Of a stretch of DNA of 64,000 nt, positions 10,001-23,040 are shown piece by piece. The notes beneath the pieces are model-generated. The model worked only from the letters and a program-made list of their open reading frames with translations, was not told the origin of the DNA and ran no database searches. The translations under genes were made by a program, and so were the position numbers. Origin of the DNA: Aulostomus chinensis (Eukaryota; Chordata; Actinopteri; Syngnathiformes; Aulostomidae). Every line of letters begins with the position of its first letter. The first letter of the stretch is position 1. The stretch spans positions 15,623,009-15,687,008 of the forward strand of contig JBBMOA010000002.1 of NCBI GenBank assembly GCA_037954235.1, given 5' to 3'.

Positions 10001-11832
10001 AATGTTGCACCATCGCCCTATAAAGTGAAGTGCATGTCTCATTATTTCACTATACATCAAAAAAAAAAAAAAAAAGATGTTTTAAGGTCATACAGCAAGG
10101 GACAAAAATGACCAAAGACTGTGTTGGTTACTGCAGTGTTGCTCTCAAGCAGCAAATATTGTTTTTGTTGAGTTCTTCATTATAAATGACATTTTCTTCA
10201 ATCTCGCTGTCCATTTTCATGCCCACCATCAATCTCATTTATCTGTATGTCCTTATTCAGCCACTGCCTTCACAAATGTCCAATTGCTGGGAAAATTCAA
10301 GGAGACGATTCAATTTCAGGCCATAATCATTAAAAGAATAAAAATGCTGCAGTCAAAAGTGTCCGTCTGAATCAGGATGAAGGCTGTGAAGATGCAAAGT
10401 GAGTCTGTGTAGACGGATTACTTTTCACACAGGCCTGTGTCACTAGAACACAGTGCTACATGTAAATACAACAGCAAATTGGTTTTTTGTATTTATTTTT
10501 TGCTCTTACTTAGCATTGTTCTGTTTTAATTAAACTTATTGTGCTGAGTTGAATGTAGTAAAGCAGCGCGGAAAGTCATGCGGTGCAGGATTTGGTTTTC
10601 CACAGACTGTACTTTAATTTTGCAACACATTTTCTATTGCCCATTATGAACAAACTCTCTGCGGTAGTTTTGAGGGTAGCTCAAACAGATGCTAGTAAGA
10701 CCTCCTGGCCCAAAGATAATTTTAGCATCAGATGCTAAATGTAAATCAGATCAAAGTATAATAATGTTATTGATGATTATTGATGTATTAGTGAATCATT
10801 TCTGTTCAGAACAGCTACATCCTCCATATGGTGTCCTGGCAGCTCTGCAACTGTCTACAAATCTGCTCCACTATTTCTCTTTAAGCTAGTGGTTCTAGAT
10901 AATAATGATGGTGCTAGAAAAAAGTAGAAGAAGCAGTAATGCAGGCTTTGGGTAACACTTACCTGTATGCACTGATGCGAATGGATTTAAAAAAATAGTG
11001 CAACATTTGTGTATTGGTTTGCTGTTGTATGGGTCTGTTGGTTTGTTCAGTGTATCCTCATGACATATCTTACGAAAAGTTACATCAAATGATTTTATGT
11101 TTAATCTAACCCCTCTAATACAGTTTGGATCCATTCTCGTTCAGTTCCAGTCAAGATTCTGTCAATGCATGGCCTATTTGTCCTATTACATAGCTTCAGA
11201 ATCATACTTCAGTGTACTTTGGTTGTTAGATTATTTGTTACATGGTCACCGAAGCCTTTGCTGCACGTGTAAGACAATGGAAGCCAATGAGGTGTTAAAT
11301 CAAAACCAGAAAACTAAAATATGTAGGCATGGCACATGGACTACGCTTAAAAGTGGTTTCTTATTTATACATGATCCCATGAGATGAAAGCAAATTTCAA
11401 GAAATTCCTTTTTTTAAGGTTGTTGTGACATTGCTGTTGTTAAGGTCTGGTTATGATTGGGCTCAAATTGCACTCAGCTTAGGAAAGATAAGCGACAAAT
11501 AATATAACAGCTACACATGTCCCAATGTATCACACGTGAGTTATCACCAAAGACAGCAGAAAATGTTGCCAAGTCCTGCTCTTTGGACATGATCAGGTGG
11601 GCTATGGACCAGTTACTGTAGAGTGCATTATCTTTTGTTGGTATAAGTGCAAAGAGTGAATGAGCATGGCCTGGTTTATTCAAAGTATGAGTCATGGCAT
11701 CACATATAGGTCATCTATGCTCTGGGAACTGCCCATCCAGTAGCTGACACATGAAAGAAAGTGGCTGTCTGTGCAAGAGTATGCCTAAAACCTGGGTACT
11801 TCTAGGTGAATATGAGTATTCATTTTAATATT
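4038..11832. other. 7.8 kb without recognisable genes
   Basis: Only frames below about 100 codons, without recognisable domains, on either strand. AT-rich, with scattered homopolymers (for example the A run near 10060-10075) and a short GTT-rich tract near 4606-4626. I saw no element ends, tRNA or other structured RNA. It could be intron or intergenic DNA; conserved non-coding elements cannot be judged without a comparison. Confidence 0.5.
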
Positions 11833-11967
11833 ATGGTTTCTGTGTAGACTGGTGACCCGTCCAGGGTGAACCCTGTCTCTCGCCTGAAAGCTGCTGGGAT
11901 AGGATCCAGCCCCCCCCGCGACCCTTAACAGGGTAAGAGGGAGAAAATGGATGGATGGTTTCTGTGT
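11833..11967 (+). mobile_element. 5'-truncated family-1 SINE copy with perfect 13-bp target duplication
   Basis: Only the 3' end of family 1 is present (11846..11954: ACTGGTGACCCGTCCAGG, GCTGCTGGGATAGGATCCAG, tail GGATGG). It is bounded by two identical copies of ATGGTTTCTGTGT (11833-11845 and 11955-11967). A truncated 5' end with an intact tail and a target duplication is the signature of LINE-driven reverse transcription from the 3' end. Confidence 0.82.
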
Positions 11968-12004
11968 GATTTTTCTTGGTGCTTCTGCACCACCTGCACA
12001 GGGA

Positions 12005-12006
<2 letters not shown>

Positions 12007-12053
<47 letters not shown>
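12007..12053. repeat. (CT)n microsatellite
   Basis: About 23 uninterrupted CT units immediately downstream of the truncated SINE copy. The short open frame across it is low-complexity Ser/Leu and not a gene. Confidence 0.95.
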
Positions 12054-12056
<3 letters not shown>

Positions 12057-13235
12057 CAATGTACTTTTGTCCAGAAGCATGTGAAACAGAGTTGGCATTT
12101 GTTGGAATTAGCAATATATCACATTTAAGCAGGTGACTCCTCCTTGGCAGGTAGCCGTTGATGAGCTCAATGTGTAACCTTTCTATAGATTCTTTCTCTG
12201 GCTGGTGCTCTTTTCTTCAGTAACGTGATTAAAAAAAAAAAATTATAAATATATATGTTCTTATTTAGAATTCCACAACACTGTGCATCATTGCACATTG
12301 AGTCAGGGAGAACGGATGTTCAACTTGCCTGGTTTCTCCCAGATTAGAGAATTTACACTGACACCACCAGCGTGCTAGTCTGTCTAATTAGCTTTTCTGG
12401 ATAAATGAATTGACATTGTTTCCTAAGGGCTGAATGGATGGAAAGAATTTCTATAATTTCTTCCTGCTTGAGCTGTTATGGGTTATGACTATGATTTATT
12501 ACTTTCCTTTTATTGTCATAATTGTGTCACCACTCCATGAATGCAGTCATTTCCAATAATGACCAAGTCTTTCCTCAGTGGTATACTTATAGCTCACATT
12601 CCTCTCTACGTTCCGCAAACAACCCTGTCTGGAATTTTTTGCCATTTCTCATTTGCAGTGCTTTTTTTTAATGGCACATGGTGAAGCAGTTTATCTAGCC
12701 ATGCATATCCCCTGTGTCGATAGCCAACATGGGTCTGTTTGCACGGTATCTCTGTATCAGCCTTTTCTTCCGACCTAACTCGTTGTTCTTCATATTAATT
12801 TATTTATTTATCACCTCATCATAGCTGCAGTACATCTCCTTTTCTCTATGGCCCCTTGTGGTGATTACAGCATGAAATGTTGCCATTCTTCTGAAAAAGT
12901 ATCAAGTGAATTGATATATTTCATGATAGAAGAAACCATAATCATCGCCTTGATGTTGTATGCCTCCGCCATCCAGTCCACATTCACACTCTAAAGAAAT
13001 TGAATACAGGGTATAAATAGTGAACCAGATGACTGCCCGTGAAAATTAAAAAAAAAAAAAATTCCATCAGTAAAATTCATAAAAGTGAAGACGAGTGTGT
13101 TTTGTGTCCAGTGATGTAATAATATCTGGTACTGATTTGTGGTCACATGACCTGGAAGCTATTGAAAAAATAAATTTTGAGATTTGTGATTTTGCATAAA
13201 AGTAATCATAAAGAATTTAAACATAAGGAAGTATT
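12054..13235. other. No gene recognised
   Basis: AT-rich sequence with A runs near 12231 and 13049; no domain, structured RNA or element end seen. Confidence 0.45.
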
Positions 13236-13740
13236 TCAAGAGACACCATTACAGCACCTCAAAAAAGCCTGAAGACCCTGCTGAGCAGACTGCAGTTGTG
13301 CAACAGTTCCCTTGTGGCAGCACTGACTGGCATCCTCTTGCAGGAAATTCATCAGCTCAGCCAGCCTTCTGTGTCTACAGTGAGGCATCGCAGAGGGTTT
13401 TGCTGGCCTGGATGTCTGTGATTGCTGTGACATAAGAATGCCTACTGCCTCATGTCTGTGCACCTCTTGCTCATATGATTTACCAACTACAGGGGAGGCA
13501 ACATCACGCTGCCCTCTTAGGTCGTCCAACTCAGAGTCAAACTGGAATGTATGGTTCTCTTCCCTGTGGATTTATTATTGTCCTTCACTTTTTTGTAAGT
13601 GTCTATTAGAGTGTTCCATTTTCTGGTCACCTTATCAGAGTAGAAATCCTGATTGAAATGACTGCCCAATCTTTTCCCCCACAATTGTTTCCTTTTTTAT
13701 ATTTGAGAGTTTGAAAGTCTTTGGAAGACTTCCACCTTCA
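13236..13740 (-). pseudogene. Myb/SANT-like DNA-binding domain relic, frameshifted
   Basis: Seen: on the minus strand, one frame from about 13696 reads LWGKRLGSHFN, then VTRKWNTLIDTYKKVKDNN and KSTGKR. It then breaks near 13550, where a second frame takes over with NHTFQFDSELDDLRGQRDVASPVVG and runs to a stop at 13236. An in-frame TAA precedes 13696. Known: the pattern K-W-x2-L-x3-Y-K-x-(V/I)-K-D-x-N-x-(S/T)-G followed by F-x-(F/Y)-x-x-E-L-D-(D/E)-L-x-G-x-R is typical of Myb/SANT-like domains (Myb_DNA-bind_4 type), which occur in Harbinger-type transposon accessory proteins and in host proteins derived from them. The tail (about 60 residues, Gln/Ser-rich, then AELMNFLQEDASQ) is unassigned. 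Inferred: a dead transposon or processed-gene fragment, since at least one frameshift and one stop interrupt it. Confidence 0.55.
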
Positions 13741-16450
13741 GTCTAGATGTGCTGTTGCATCAAGTCAATCAAAAAAAAAACTGTTTGGTTCTGGTTGAAG
13801 CCCTGATATGCTGGTCTGGGCACAGTTGATGATGAGGTGGATGTGGCATATGTGCTCTGGCAGCTGTCCGCCCATCCCTGCCCATACCTCTGCAGACTTT
13901 GTTTACTTTTGATTTGAAGATAACTTTTTCATTGTCTCTTCTCTAAAAAAGACTGATGCTTTGTTGTTCCTGTGTGGACACACTTTTATGAGCGAAGATG
14001 CAAGGGGTGAAATCCTCATTTCAGTCCTTACGATCCTTCTTGTTGTGTGATCTGTTGAGTGACCCTAATTCATGTGAGGTAATCAAAGCAATGCTGCTAT
14101 TTTTAACTAACCACACATCAAGAAAAACACAACGTTTATAGCTAAAGTTGAAAGCTTTTAATGGAATGCTTCAGTAACCTCTGGACCATACCTATGTCAG
14201 CACATTAGCCACCATAGCCAGCTTCAGTCATTTGGCCTCAGTCAGACACTCACTTTTCAATGTCAAGCCATCTGGAGGCCGATACATATTTCGATCCAAA
14301 TCATTATTTTTACTCCTGACCTCCTGACTCTCTCTTGCTCTAATCTTAAACTCACAAGTGACTACACATGTGGTTATGGACCCTTGACTGTTTTGATCAG
14401 ATCTGCCCCCTCCGACAACTCCTTCAGGTGTCAGCTCCAAACATACTCGTCCAAGCCCTTCTAATCTGTTGCTGTGTTTGTGTTTCTCTTCTTCACAGGA
14501 TGTCTGTATACCGAGTACGAATGCATGCTGTGGATGACTAGCAGGTGTATGATAGGCTGTTTGTGTACTGTGTATGTGTTTTATCTATCTTGTTTGTTAT
14601 TTGTGTTGATATTTGATTTTTTTGGGGGGTCATTTTTGTATTCTTGCCAAGCAGATAAGAAATATACGTATCACCTTAAAAGTCTTCAAATGCAACACAC
14701 TCTTCTCCTTCATGAAAAAAATATCCAGATAATGTCAATATGCAAATATTTTCTCCTTAAAATTGGATTTTCAATGAGCACAGGGAAACTTTGCGCTTTT
14801 CTCAATGAATGTGAAAACAGCTTTCTTGTGTCAAGCTCTGCACATGCATCATCCAACAGAATGAAGTTGGAACATTTTACTGAGAGAGGATGAAGAAAAA
14901 GAAAAGGTAAATGAGTGGTTTTGAAAAAAAAACCCACACACAAATGCATACCTTGAAAAGTGTGTGTGTGCGTGTACAATTGTATTTTTTTATTGTTCCC
15001 TACCTTTAATTGGAGACAAAAACATACTGCCCGGGGTTATTATCTTATCTTTAGCTAATCTAGAGTTGAGCTGCGTCAAGAGAGGATGGTGTCAGAAAAT
15101 ATAGTTGGCTGAGTTGTCATGCTCGACTGTCTGTCAGCCCCTTCCCCTCATGATGTTCGTCGTATTCTACTGTATCCTCTTCATGGTTGCTACTTTATTT
15201 TGCAAAATGGTAAAAAAAAAACTCATCTCAAAAGCTCACTGTCATCTTAAGTTATCTACAATCCTTTCTGTCATGTCGGGCTGTCATCTCAGTTTGATGT
15301 GATGAATGATTGCTAGGATTATGGAGTCATGAACTGACAGTACACACACACTGGAGAATTCTTGCATTTAGTTGCCACACAGCATGCTGTTTTTAATATA
15401 CTGCAGGATGTCTACAGCAGCCACTCTGTAAGAGCTTAAAAGGAGATGGAGTCAAATAACAACGGCAATTGTACAAAGATGATAACAGGAAACTCAGATG
15501 TGACTCTCGTGCTCTTAACTAATGCATTGCCTCTTTAAACAAATCAGCTGATGGAGTTGTACAAAACGTACACAGATACTGTCTTGACCTTATATCTCAC
15601 ATTTCTTTTGCTGCTGAAACAATGGCGGAATGTAACATTTTAAAGTGTGAAATGGGTGACTTTGAGAACACATCTTTGCTGTATGATAAACAATAGCTGG
15701 TGAGTAATCTTGTTTTTAAGCCTCAGTAGGAGAATGGAGGAGTAAGTCATACATTCGCAAGGACAGAGAAAGGGCAAATTTGGTCCAACTCACATAAAAA
15801 AAAAAACTACACACACACACACACATACACACGTACATCGGCCTTCAGCTCAGAAATTATTTAGAGCAGGACACAAGAAGAGAAGGCAAGAAAACAAAAG
15901 GAAAAGATAAGCTAAAAAATGTTTGTGAAATGGAAAGTCAGAAGATCAAGAGGAAAACGGGCTAAGAGGTTGGTGAAAGATGAGATCACAGAGAATAGCT
16001 TCCGAGATATCTTGATGTAAAATAAGAAGTGGAAAATGAGATGGACGTAGTGGAATGTATCATTAGAATTGTAAAAGTGAGAGAAATATTAAGGTGGGGG
16101 TTGAATCCATTCTTGGAGATAACAAAAGGATGGGTAGCTGTAAGTTTTGCTGGTTGAAGATGAGAATCCATAAATAGATCTTGATGATGGACCCAGGAAG
16201 AAGAAGAAGAAAACATATCAGCTGACAGCAGAATAATCCTTGACAGAAACAGCGAGTTTAGAAACAAATGTTTCATATTGAGGACAAAAACATGAAGAGC
16301 AATTTGAGAGACACTACCTGAGTTATTTGTTAAATTCAGTATATTTTTTAATAGGCAGGGATTTTTAGTTAGAAATTAGATATAAGAGACAGATATTCTG
16401 ATTTCACCAGCATTGGCATTATTACTTGTACAGCTTATCTGTATTATTAT
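13741..16450. other. No gene recognised
   Basis: Short open frames only, the longest about 139 codons at 14474..14893 (hydrophobic, Cys-rich N-terminal part, no recognised family). A (CA)n tract lies at about 15808-15832. Nothing else can be supported. Confidence 0.45.
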
Positions 16451-16690
16451 GGGTCGGTGTGGCTCAGGAGGTTGAGTGGCCGTCTATAATTGGTCACTGG
16501 TTCAATCCCCTGTGTCCCCAGAGGCTGAGACCTTGTGCAAGACTGCCGAGCTCCTAATTGCTCCTGATGAGCTGGTTGGTCCCTTGCAGGGAAGCCTCTA
16601 CTATCAGTGTGTGTGTGTGTGTGTGTGTGAGAGGGTGAATGAGCGCTGATGAAGAGGCAAACAGCTTTGTTTAAAAAAAAAATCCAAAAC
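16451..16690 (+). mobile_element. tRNA-derived SINE, family 2
   Basis: A-box-like TGGCTCAGGAGG (16460-16471) and B-box-like GGTTCAATCCC (16499-16509) lie 27 bases apart, as in a tRNA promoter. The non-tRNA body follows (CCTTGTGCAAGACTG, CTAATTGCTCCTGATGAGCT, GCAGGGAAGCCTCTAC), then a (GT)n stretch and an A-rich end after AACAGCTTTG. This is a widespread teleost SINE layout. No target duplication was found. The internal (GT)n is part of the body. Confidence 0.72.
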
Positions 16691-19599
16691 ACCACACCTG
16701 CTGTTCTCCAGCTTTTCCTCAGTTCCACTTTGCCGTTGTTCATGTTTGAGCTCTGCCGTTGGGTTTTACTTTATTACTGCTACTTCTTTCACAGCTGAGT
16801 TTCAGAGAACAAGAACATGAGGACGCAGTTGCAGAACACTAATGAACACATTATCATGCAACGGATGGGATAATAGCAGGCTAATGAAGATCTTTAATAA
16901 ATGTATGCTGCTGCATGCTACTGCATTCAACAAATGATAAAGGTACCCTGTAAAATGAATACGACATGTGGCTCTATGGTTTGCTGGGTGACTTCTGAGA
17001 ACTAGCTGATTTTGACTAAACGTTACACACACTATAAGCAGTTAGTCAATCAGGGGTTACAAAGAGACTGAGAATCTGCACCGTTTCATGCTGCTATTAC
17101 ATCCATCCAGGGGTTATTCTGTCACAAGTGAAAACAACACCAAGTCAATCATGCCTCTTGGATATTGATCTCTCCAGTTAGGTGGCGTAAGTGTTTGTGG
17201 ATCAATTTCACCTGCTGTAGTACTAATGAATGAGACAACAAGTGGACAGAAGAGGCAAGAGCAGGATACCCCCCCCCCCCTTCGAGGGGATGGTTTTGCA
17301 GGTGGTGACCATGAACCGTTTCTATCTCTTTGCCCTTCTGTTGGTTGAATGAGGTTTTACCTTCAGCCCATGGTTGCACAGGAAGTCCATGCAAATCCAT
17401 AAGTGCCATCACATGAAGGTCTCAAGACCCTTGAGGATGTACAGGAGCGTAGCCGTTACGTGAGGAGAGTGAAACAGGGTCGAACAGGAGCAACTGTTAT
17501 GCCCCAAATGGAGTGGTTTGTAGTGTTCTATTGGGGGAGAGCACACCGACAGCGGTCAGGAGAAGTGAGACGGCAATGAATGTTCATCCCAAACGGGAGT
17601 GTGCAGCATCAAAAGTACTAGCCATAATGAAAAGAAACTTAAAAAAAAAATGTCCTCACAAGCACATTATAAAAATGGGCTAAAAACATATTAAAAGGCC
17701 ATTTAAAAGCAAAATAAGAAAATTATAATGATAATTCTGATTTCTTGTGATAAAATTCATGCAAGTTCGATCAACTGGTGCATTTTTTTGGTGGTGCTTT
17801 TGAATCCATCCTTCAGTGGGTTCATAATTTGTGACACAAAAGTATCCTAGATATTGTTATGACCATCTTGCACTATTCTGAGCCAGAATCTGACTCAACC
17901 ACAAGCAACTAACTAATTCAGGCATTTTCAAAGACATTGTTTACTTGTATACTACATGAATAGCGCTTAATGTTTTCAGCAAATTAATCCACAATAGTCA
18001 AGGTAGGAATGGCTACCTCTATGTGTCCCATTGGTATTGGAAGCATGCACATGTCAGTACAAGTGCATTCACACATAGGCTGATCAAATTCTCCTGAATG
18101 CTGCTTGCAGCACATTACATTTAATTGGGCAGTTGCCTCCATTTGAATTTAAATGATAGTGTCACAATGAGAGAGGCAAGTAGACCCTAGTGCAAAAAAT
18201 CAGCAAAGGCAGGCAGAAACTGGAAAACTGCTAAAAATTTATTATTTAAAAAACTAAAGAAAACCAGGGCAGGTATCAGGTAGCAAAACGTCCAACAAAA
18301 CTGGTGAGTCAAAATAAAGCTGGTAGAAAGAGCAGGGGAAGACAGACAGACATGTCAAACAGGCAAAACACAAACAGGGGATCTGACAAAGACCAAAAAC
18401 ACAATTAAAATGCAACAGATTTAATGACACAGCAACAAACAATGTACTAAGTATAAAATTCATCCCATGGATCGCATTGAATTGCTTAAATGTATAAGCG
18501 TGTATTTATGTGTGTATTTTTAAGTAAAATGTGTTCTTCAATTTCTTCTCTCTTTTTCTATTCCATATGTTATATCTATTTTAGGCCAGAAGACAGGGCT
18601 GAGAGAAACAAAAATTTCATTCCCATGGAAATGACAAAGTATTTCAAAAGAATCTTGAATCTTGATCAAACAGGTGGGAAAAATAAGAAAGGTAGGAGCA
18701 GGTCTGGGGGGTGATGAGGACTGTTAACCGGTGGGGTTAATGAGCTGGTAATGCAAATGAAAATAGTAGGTCACTGGTAATATGAACATTATAATCAGAC
18801 ATATGGACTTTAGAAAACGTACTAAATGTAAGTCCATTCTGTGGAAAGCTGAAGTTCATGAGATCTGTTATTTCTCAATATGTAACGCAGGCACAACTGG
18901 CCCATCAAAACACAAAGGAATGGTATGTCAGCGTAAAGGGTTGGAAACAGAGTGAGAAAAAACACAAAACCAAAAACAATTTAATACTCTTTAATACTAA
19001 TACCCTACAAAAGGCCTGTTTTTGAGGGAGCTATGTTCTCTGCTCACCATGGCAACAGATGATGGTAATACTTGAGTCATCTCTGTTCGCCACATTTCAG
19101 TGGGCGAATTTAGGCCATTAACTGCCTAAATTCTTCTTGTAAAGAGAGGCCGGCACGTACCACAGTTGTGTTTTTAATGTCTCCACAGCTTCAAGATGGG
19201 ACACTTGCCAATCGTCTGTTCAACCTTCAGCTGAAGATATAAACATATCAGGGATGTCTGGCAGGTAAGTGCCCTTGTTTAAGCTATCTTTGGTTTTTAA
19301 ATACGGCCTGTGGCATCATTCTTAATTATAAAGCACGATATAATGGAGAAAACTGCCTTTGAATTTCGATTCAAATGAATTATGATTCAAAACTGGACCA
19401 GGAGTTGTAGCAGGAAGCCCAGGGAGGCTGACCTGGACGAGACTGTCTACCAGAACCATTTGGAGATGAAGAAGAAAGGTCAGAATCCAGGTTGTGATAA
19501 ATAATTAAGATGAATTATTGTTGTTAAATAAGTGTATGCTGTAAGATAAGATGGGAAATATACAGAAAATTCAATTCCTACTATTAATTTTGGGACCAC
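16691..19599. other. No gene recognised; possible old repeat material
   Basis: A C run lies at 17271-17280. The stretch 17150-17600 has open frames on both strands (minus 17149..17412, 87 codons) without a recognisable domain. The stretch at about 18180-18430 (CAAAGGCAGGCAGAAACTGG, GACAGACAGACATGTC) resembles interior sequence of fish DNA transposons, but no ends were found, so it is not called. Confidence 0.35.
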
Positions 19600-19992
19600 A
19601 TCTTCTACCCTAGCTGCACGGTGGTGCAGTGGTCAGCACTGTGGCCTCACAGCAAGAAGGTTCCAGGTTCGAGTCCCGGCTCCAGCACGGGATCTTTCTG
19701 TGTGGAGTCTGCATGTTCTCCCTGTTCCTGTGTGGGTTCTCTCTGGTACTCCAGCTTCCTCCCACCGTCCAAAGACATGCAATTTGGGGATGAGGCTGAT
19801 TGATACTCTAAATTGACCGTAGGTGTGAATGGTTGTTCGTCTCTGTATGTTGGTCCTGTGATGGACTGGCGACCTGTCCAGGGTGAACCCCGCCTCTCGC
19901 CCGTAGATGCTGGGATAGGCTCCAGCCCCCCCGCGACCCTTACTAGTAAGGAATAAGCGGTAGACATAGAGATGGATGGATCTTCTACCCTA
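19600..19992 (+). mobile_element. Family-1 SINE-type element, full length with 13-bp target duplication
   Basis: The element (19613..19979, 367 bp) begins GCTGCACGGTGGTGCAGTGG and carries the best-preserved internal promoter boxes of the family: TGGTGCAGTGG at 19622-19632 and GGTTCGAGTCC at 19666-19676. It ends in GATGGATGG. The flanks ATCTTCTACCCTA at 19600-19612 and 19980-19992 are identical. It can serve as the reference copy for the others in the window. The promoter boxes suggest RNA polymerase III transcription by analogy to tRNA-derived SINEs. Confidence 0.85.
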
Positions 19993-22900
19993 ACTTAGCT
20001 CACAGGACACAAAAGTAGTTTCCAGGGTTAGTATCTGTCTTTCTTCATGGAAATCTGTAAAATCTCCAGTAGTGTGTCCTCAATACCTCAATCAATTCTT
20101 CTACATCAGCATAATGTTTCAAATCAACAGTTATTGGCTTAATGTTGCATCGTTAAACACATATTTCTTAATGGTTTCTTGGTGATTTTCTTTTTTAAGA
20201 TATTGCTTTTGTTGATATGCTGGTATGTTTATCTTGCCTTTAATTGACATTTACTTTTGACATTTTTTTTTTTTGCACAAATGGTCACAAACTTTTTCCT
20301 AAATTGAATTTTTTTTGACTGGTAATTTATTCTTTAGATCTCTTAACTGTGCAACAAGACTTTTTTTCTTTTTTTTTTGGCCGTGGCAGATTCCTTTCTG
20401 TAGAAATATACTAATATAAATATATAAAAAATATAAAAATAATGCTGTAGAGTGCTAAAGATCACCATGTCTTTATGAAGTACTCTGCCCCACCAAGTCT
20501 ATGTGCACACCACCGCAAAATATACTGTTAAAAAAATGCTGTGTTCTTCAAAATGTCATTATAACTCTTTTTGCTCAGTGAGACTTACTTGTCAATTAAC
20601 AATCTAATTTAAACCGTAAGTTTAATCATAGTTTAATAAAATGAACTTTAAACACTAAAACTGCTCTAAGCTGACAGTGTCATTGATTCCTGATGGCAGC
20701 GGTCCCCCGCGAGGCAGAGGCACCGCTCTAAACACTGGACACCAGCATTACCACTGCTGAGCTCAGAATTCATTTCATTTCCACTTTGAACTCCAACAAA
20801 TGAGAACACAGTAAAGATGTCTGATCATTTTTCACACGATCTCTACAGTTCAGTATTTTAGTGCTGTTCGTTAGCGCATGTTTTCAGGTGCTCCTAAAAC
20901 TGATTCTATACAGCTCCCCCATTCTCTACAAATATGACCAAATCAAATGTTAAGGTGAGCTGCGCTCTCCATGCCTTTGTTGCAGAGAAACCTTGTGAAG
21001 CCTTTGATGACGAAAATTCATCGTTCGAAAATGGTGTCGTAACATGTGACTCTTCTTCCCACAAACAGTCTTATTAGGGAAACGTCTTTTCAAAACTACA
21101 GGCCCGAGGTAGTCCTCCTTGTGTGCTAACACACCCCTCTTTACAGAGAGAAACCTATTATTGTGAGCGTTTTCCCCTCTTCCTCACTCCCCCACATCAT
21201 TAAATTGTTCTAAGGTACAGATAGCCCTGGAACAATGTCTTCTTAAGAATGATTGTGGGTGTTTCACAAATATTCAAGAGCTTTAATTCCTTTCCCTTTA
21301 ATGTGAGTAATCTGCCAGTGCTGAGGAGTGTGACAAGGCACCTGTTAATATCATGTAAACCAGATATGTTGGCCTCATTACAATTGTGTTCACATATACA
21401 GTAAATATTTGTACCGTCCTTTTTTTAATACATCAGATACATCTGTTTCTAAAGGATTCAGTTGATCCTGAGGATTTCAACCACGGCTCTTTCTGTAAAT
21501 GATAAATTCTTTATTGGGTACTGTATCAGGACTGTTCTGATTGGCAATCAGATTGTTAATCAGTGATTAAATGTACGTATCATGATAGTTTGTTTTACAT
21601 ATTATCGATCGCCTAAAAAACTTATTATCATAAGAGTTCTAAAAAAAAAATCTCTAAAATTGCACCCCACTGCACACATAAAGAGATGTTGTTTCTAGTG
21701 GAGCAACACGTCCCCATGTGCAAAAAGCGTAGTTTGACAAATGAATAACATTAAGCCTTAATTATGACCCAGTTAACCTACCGTCTACCATGTCTCTCTT
21801 CCGTCACTGACACCCAGTTTCTCAGTTTTTCATACATGTCTCCTTTGCTAAATTTCCTACGACAGCCGTTGGGCACTCGACCCATCTCTGCTGCCATGCT
21901 TGTAAAAAAAGCTGCCATTATCCAGGACTGACAAGGTGTTTTAACAGTGCTAGTTTGATGCCATTTAGCAGCATCAGAGGAATGGTGATTCTGCAGGGGT
22001 GCTCATAAATTAGAAGTCTGCACATCTTTCACCGGCACACATCTTTTGCACAGCTTGAAGTCAGGCTGTGTCACGTCAATAGGCTCAGCTTTGGCGTGTG
22101 GGTAAAACCTACAATAATCCAAAATAGGAGACTTGGTGTTGTCCTATGCTACTGACTCAACTTCATAATTTAACTCCTCCCATCCCTCCTGAGACTGGAG
22201 CGTAAACCAGTGATCTCCATTAAACAGGATCGGATGATCGGAAAAGAGATCGCCCAAACCTATAGTGTATTCAAATCCAATCAAATAAAATATTTCCTTT
22301 TCAGTTGTTATCTTAAATGATTTAATAATGAGGGGTCACAAGGGGAGGAGTCTGACTGTTTCTCTTGAACATTAAGCCAAGAGTCGGATGTGTGTGTTGA
22401 ATTTGAAATGGGATGTTGGGCTCGATGATGGTTTACCATTCACCAGACTAGTTTGCCTAATTTATCTGCACTTGTTACCAATACTTTTTGTTCTGGTCCC
22501 TGTTGAAAAGAAGGTAGTTGAAGAAAACTGAGCACACCTCTGCGGTGGAGATATGACATCGTCACAGCTGGATCTAGTTCTGAATACACATTAAATCAAA
22601 ACAAAGTGCTATCATCCAAACAAATGTCACCAAAATCTAATAACATGTTTTTGTGTTATCTTGCTGACAAACTATTCAAATTTAAGCAGACTGGTTTCCA
22701 CTCTTTGTATATATATCTTGCTAAATAAATACAATCCTAGATTTCATTTTACCATTGTAGACAAAAGTATTCAAATTCTGTTCATGAATTTTTTTGACTT
22801 TTTTGTAACTAGAAAGTTTGATGAGGTTAAATGCAAAATTGGTTGTTTCTTCTGCAAGTACAGTGCCAAATTCACATTATAATGAGTTTCAGATAGCCTT

Positions 22901-23040
22901 TGCTCTTAGACATTTGAGACTGTCTCTCTCTGGAAACCTTGTTGTAAGTGGTGTTAGCCTTTTCTGTGACATACAACGCTGAATAATACTAATTTATTAC
23001 TTGTGACTGGCACTATCCCCAGGAGTTTTTGACTGCTGTG
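19993..23040. other. No gene recognised
   Basis: AT-rich with T runs (20264-20274, 20364-20380). Only short frames (60-73 codons) without recognisable domains on either strand. Confidence 0.45.

Noticed and set aside
15808..15832. CRISPR-like or other regularly spaced repeats
   Set aside because: Only simple dinucleotide tracts are present; no spaced repeats were seen anywhere in the window.
18180..18430. CAGACAGACATG-rich stretch resembling interior DNA of fish transposons
   Set aside because: No terminal repeats, target duplication or coding frame could be found; recorded only as possible repeat material.
19613..19690. Possible tRNA gene from good A and B boxes
   Set aside because: The sequence does not fold into a cloverleaf by eye and continues into the SINE body, so it is a promoter remnant in a SINE.
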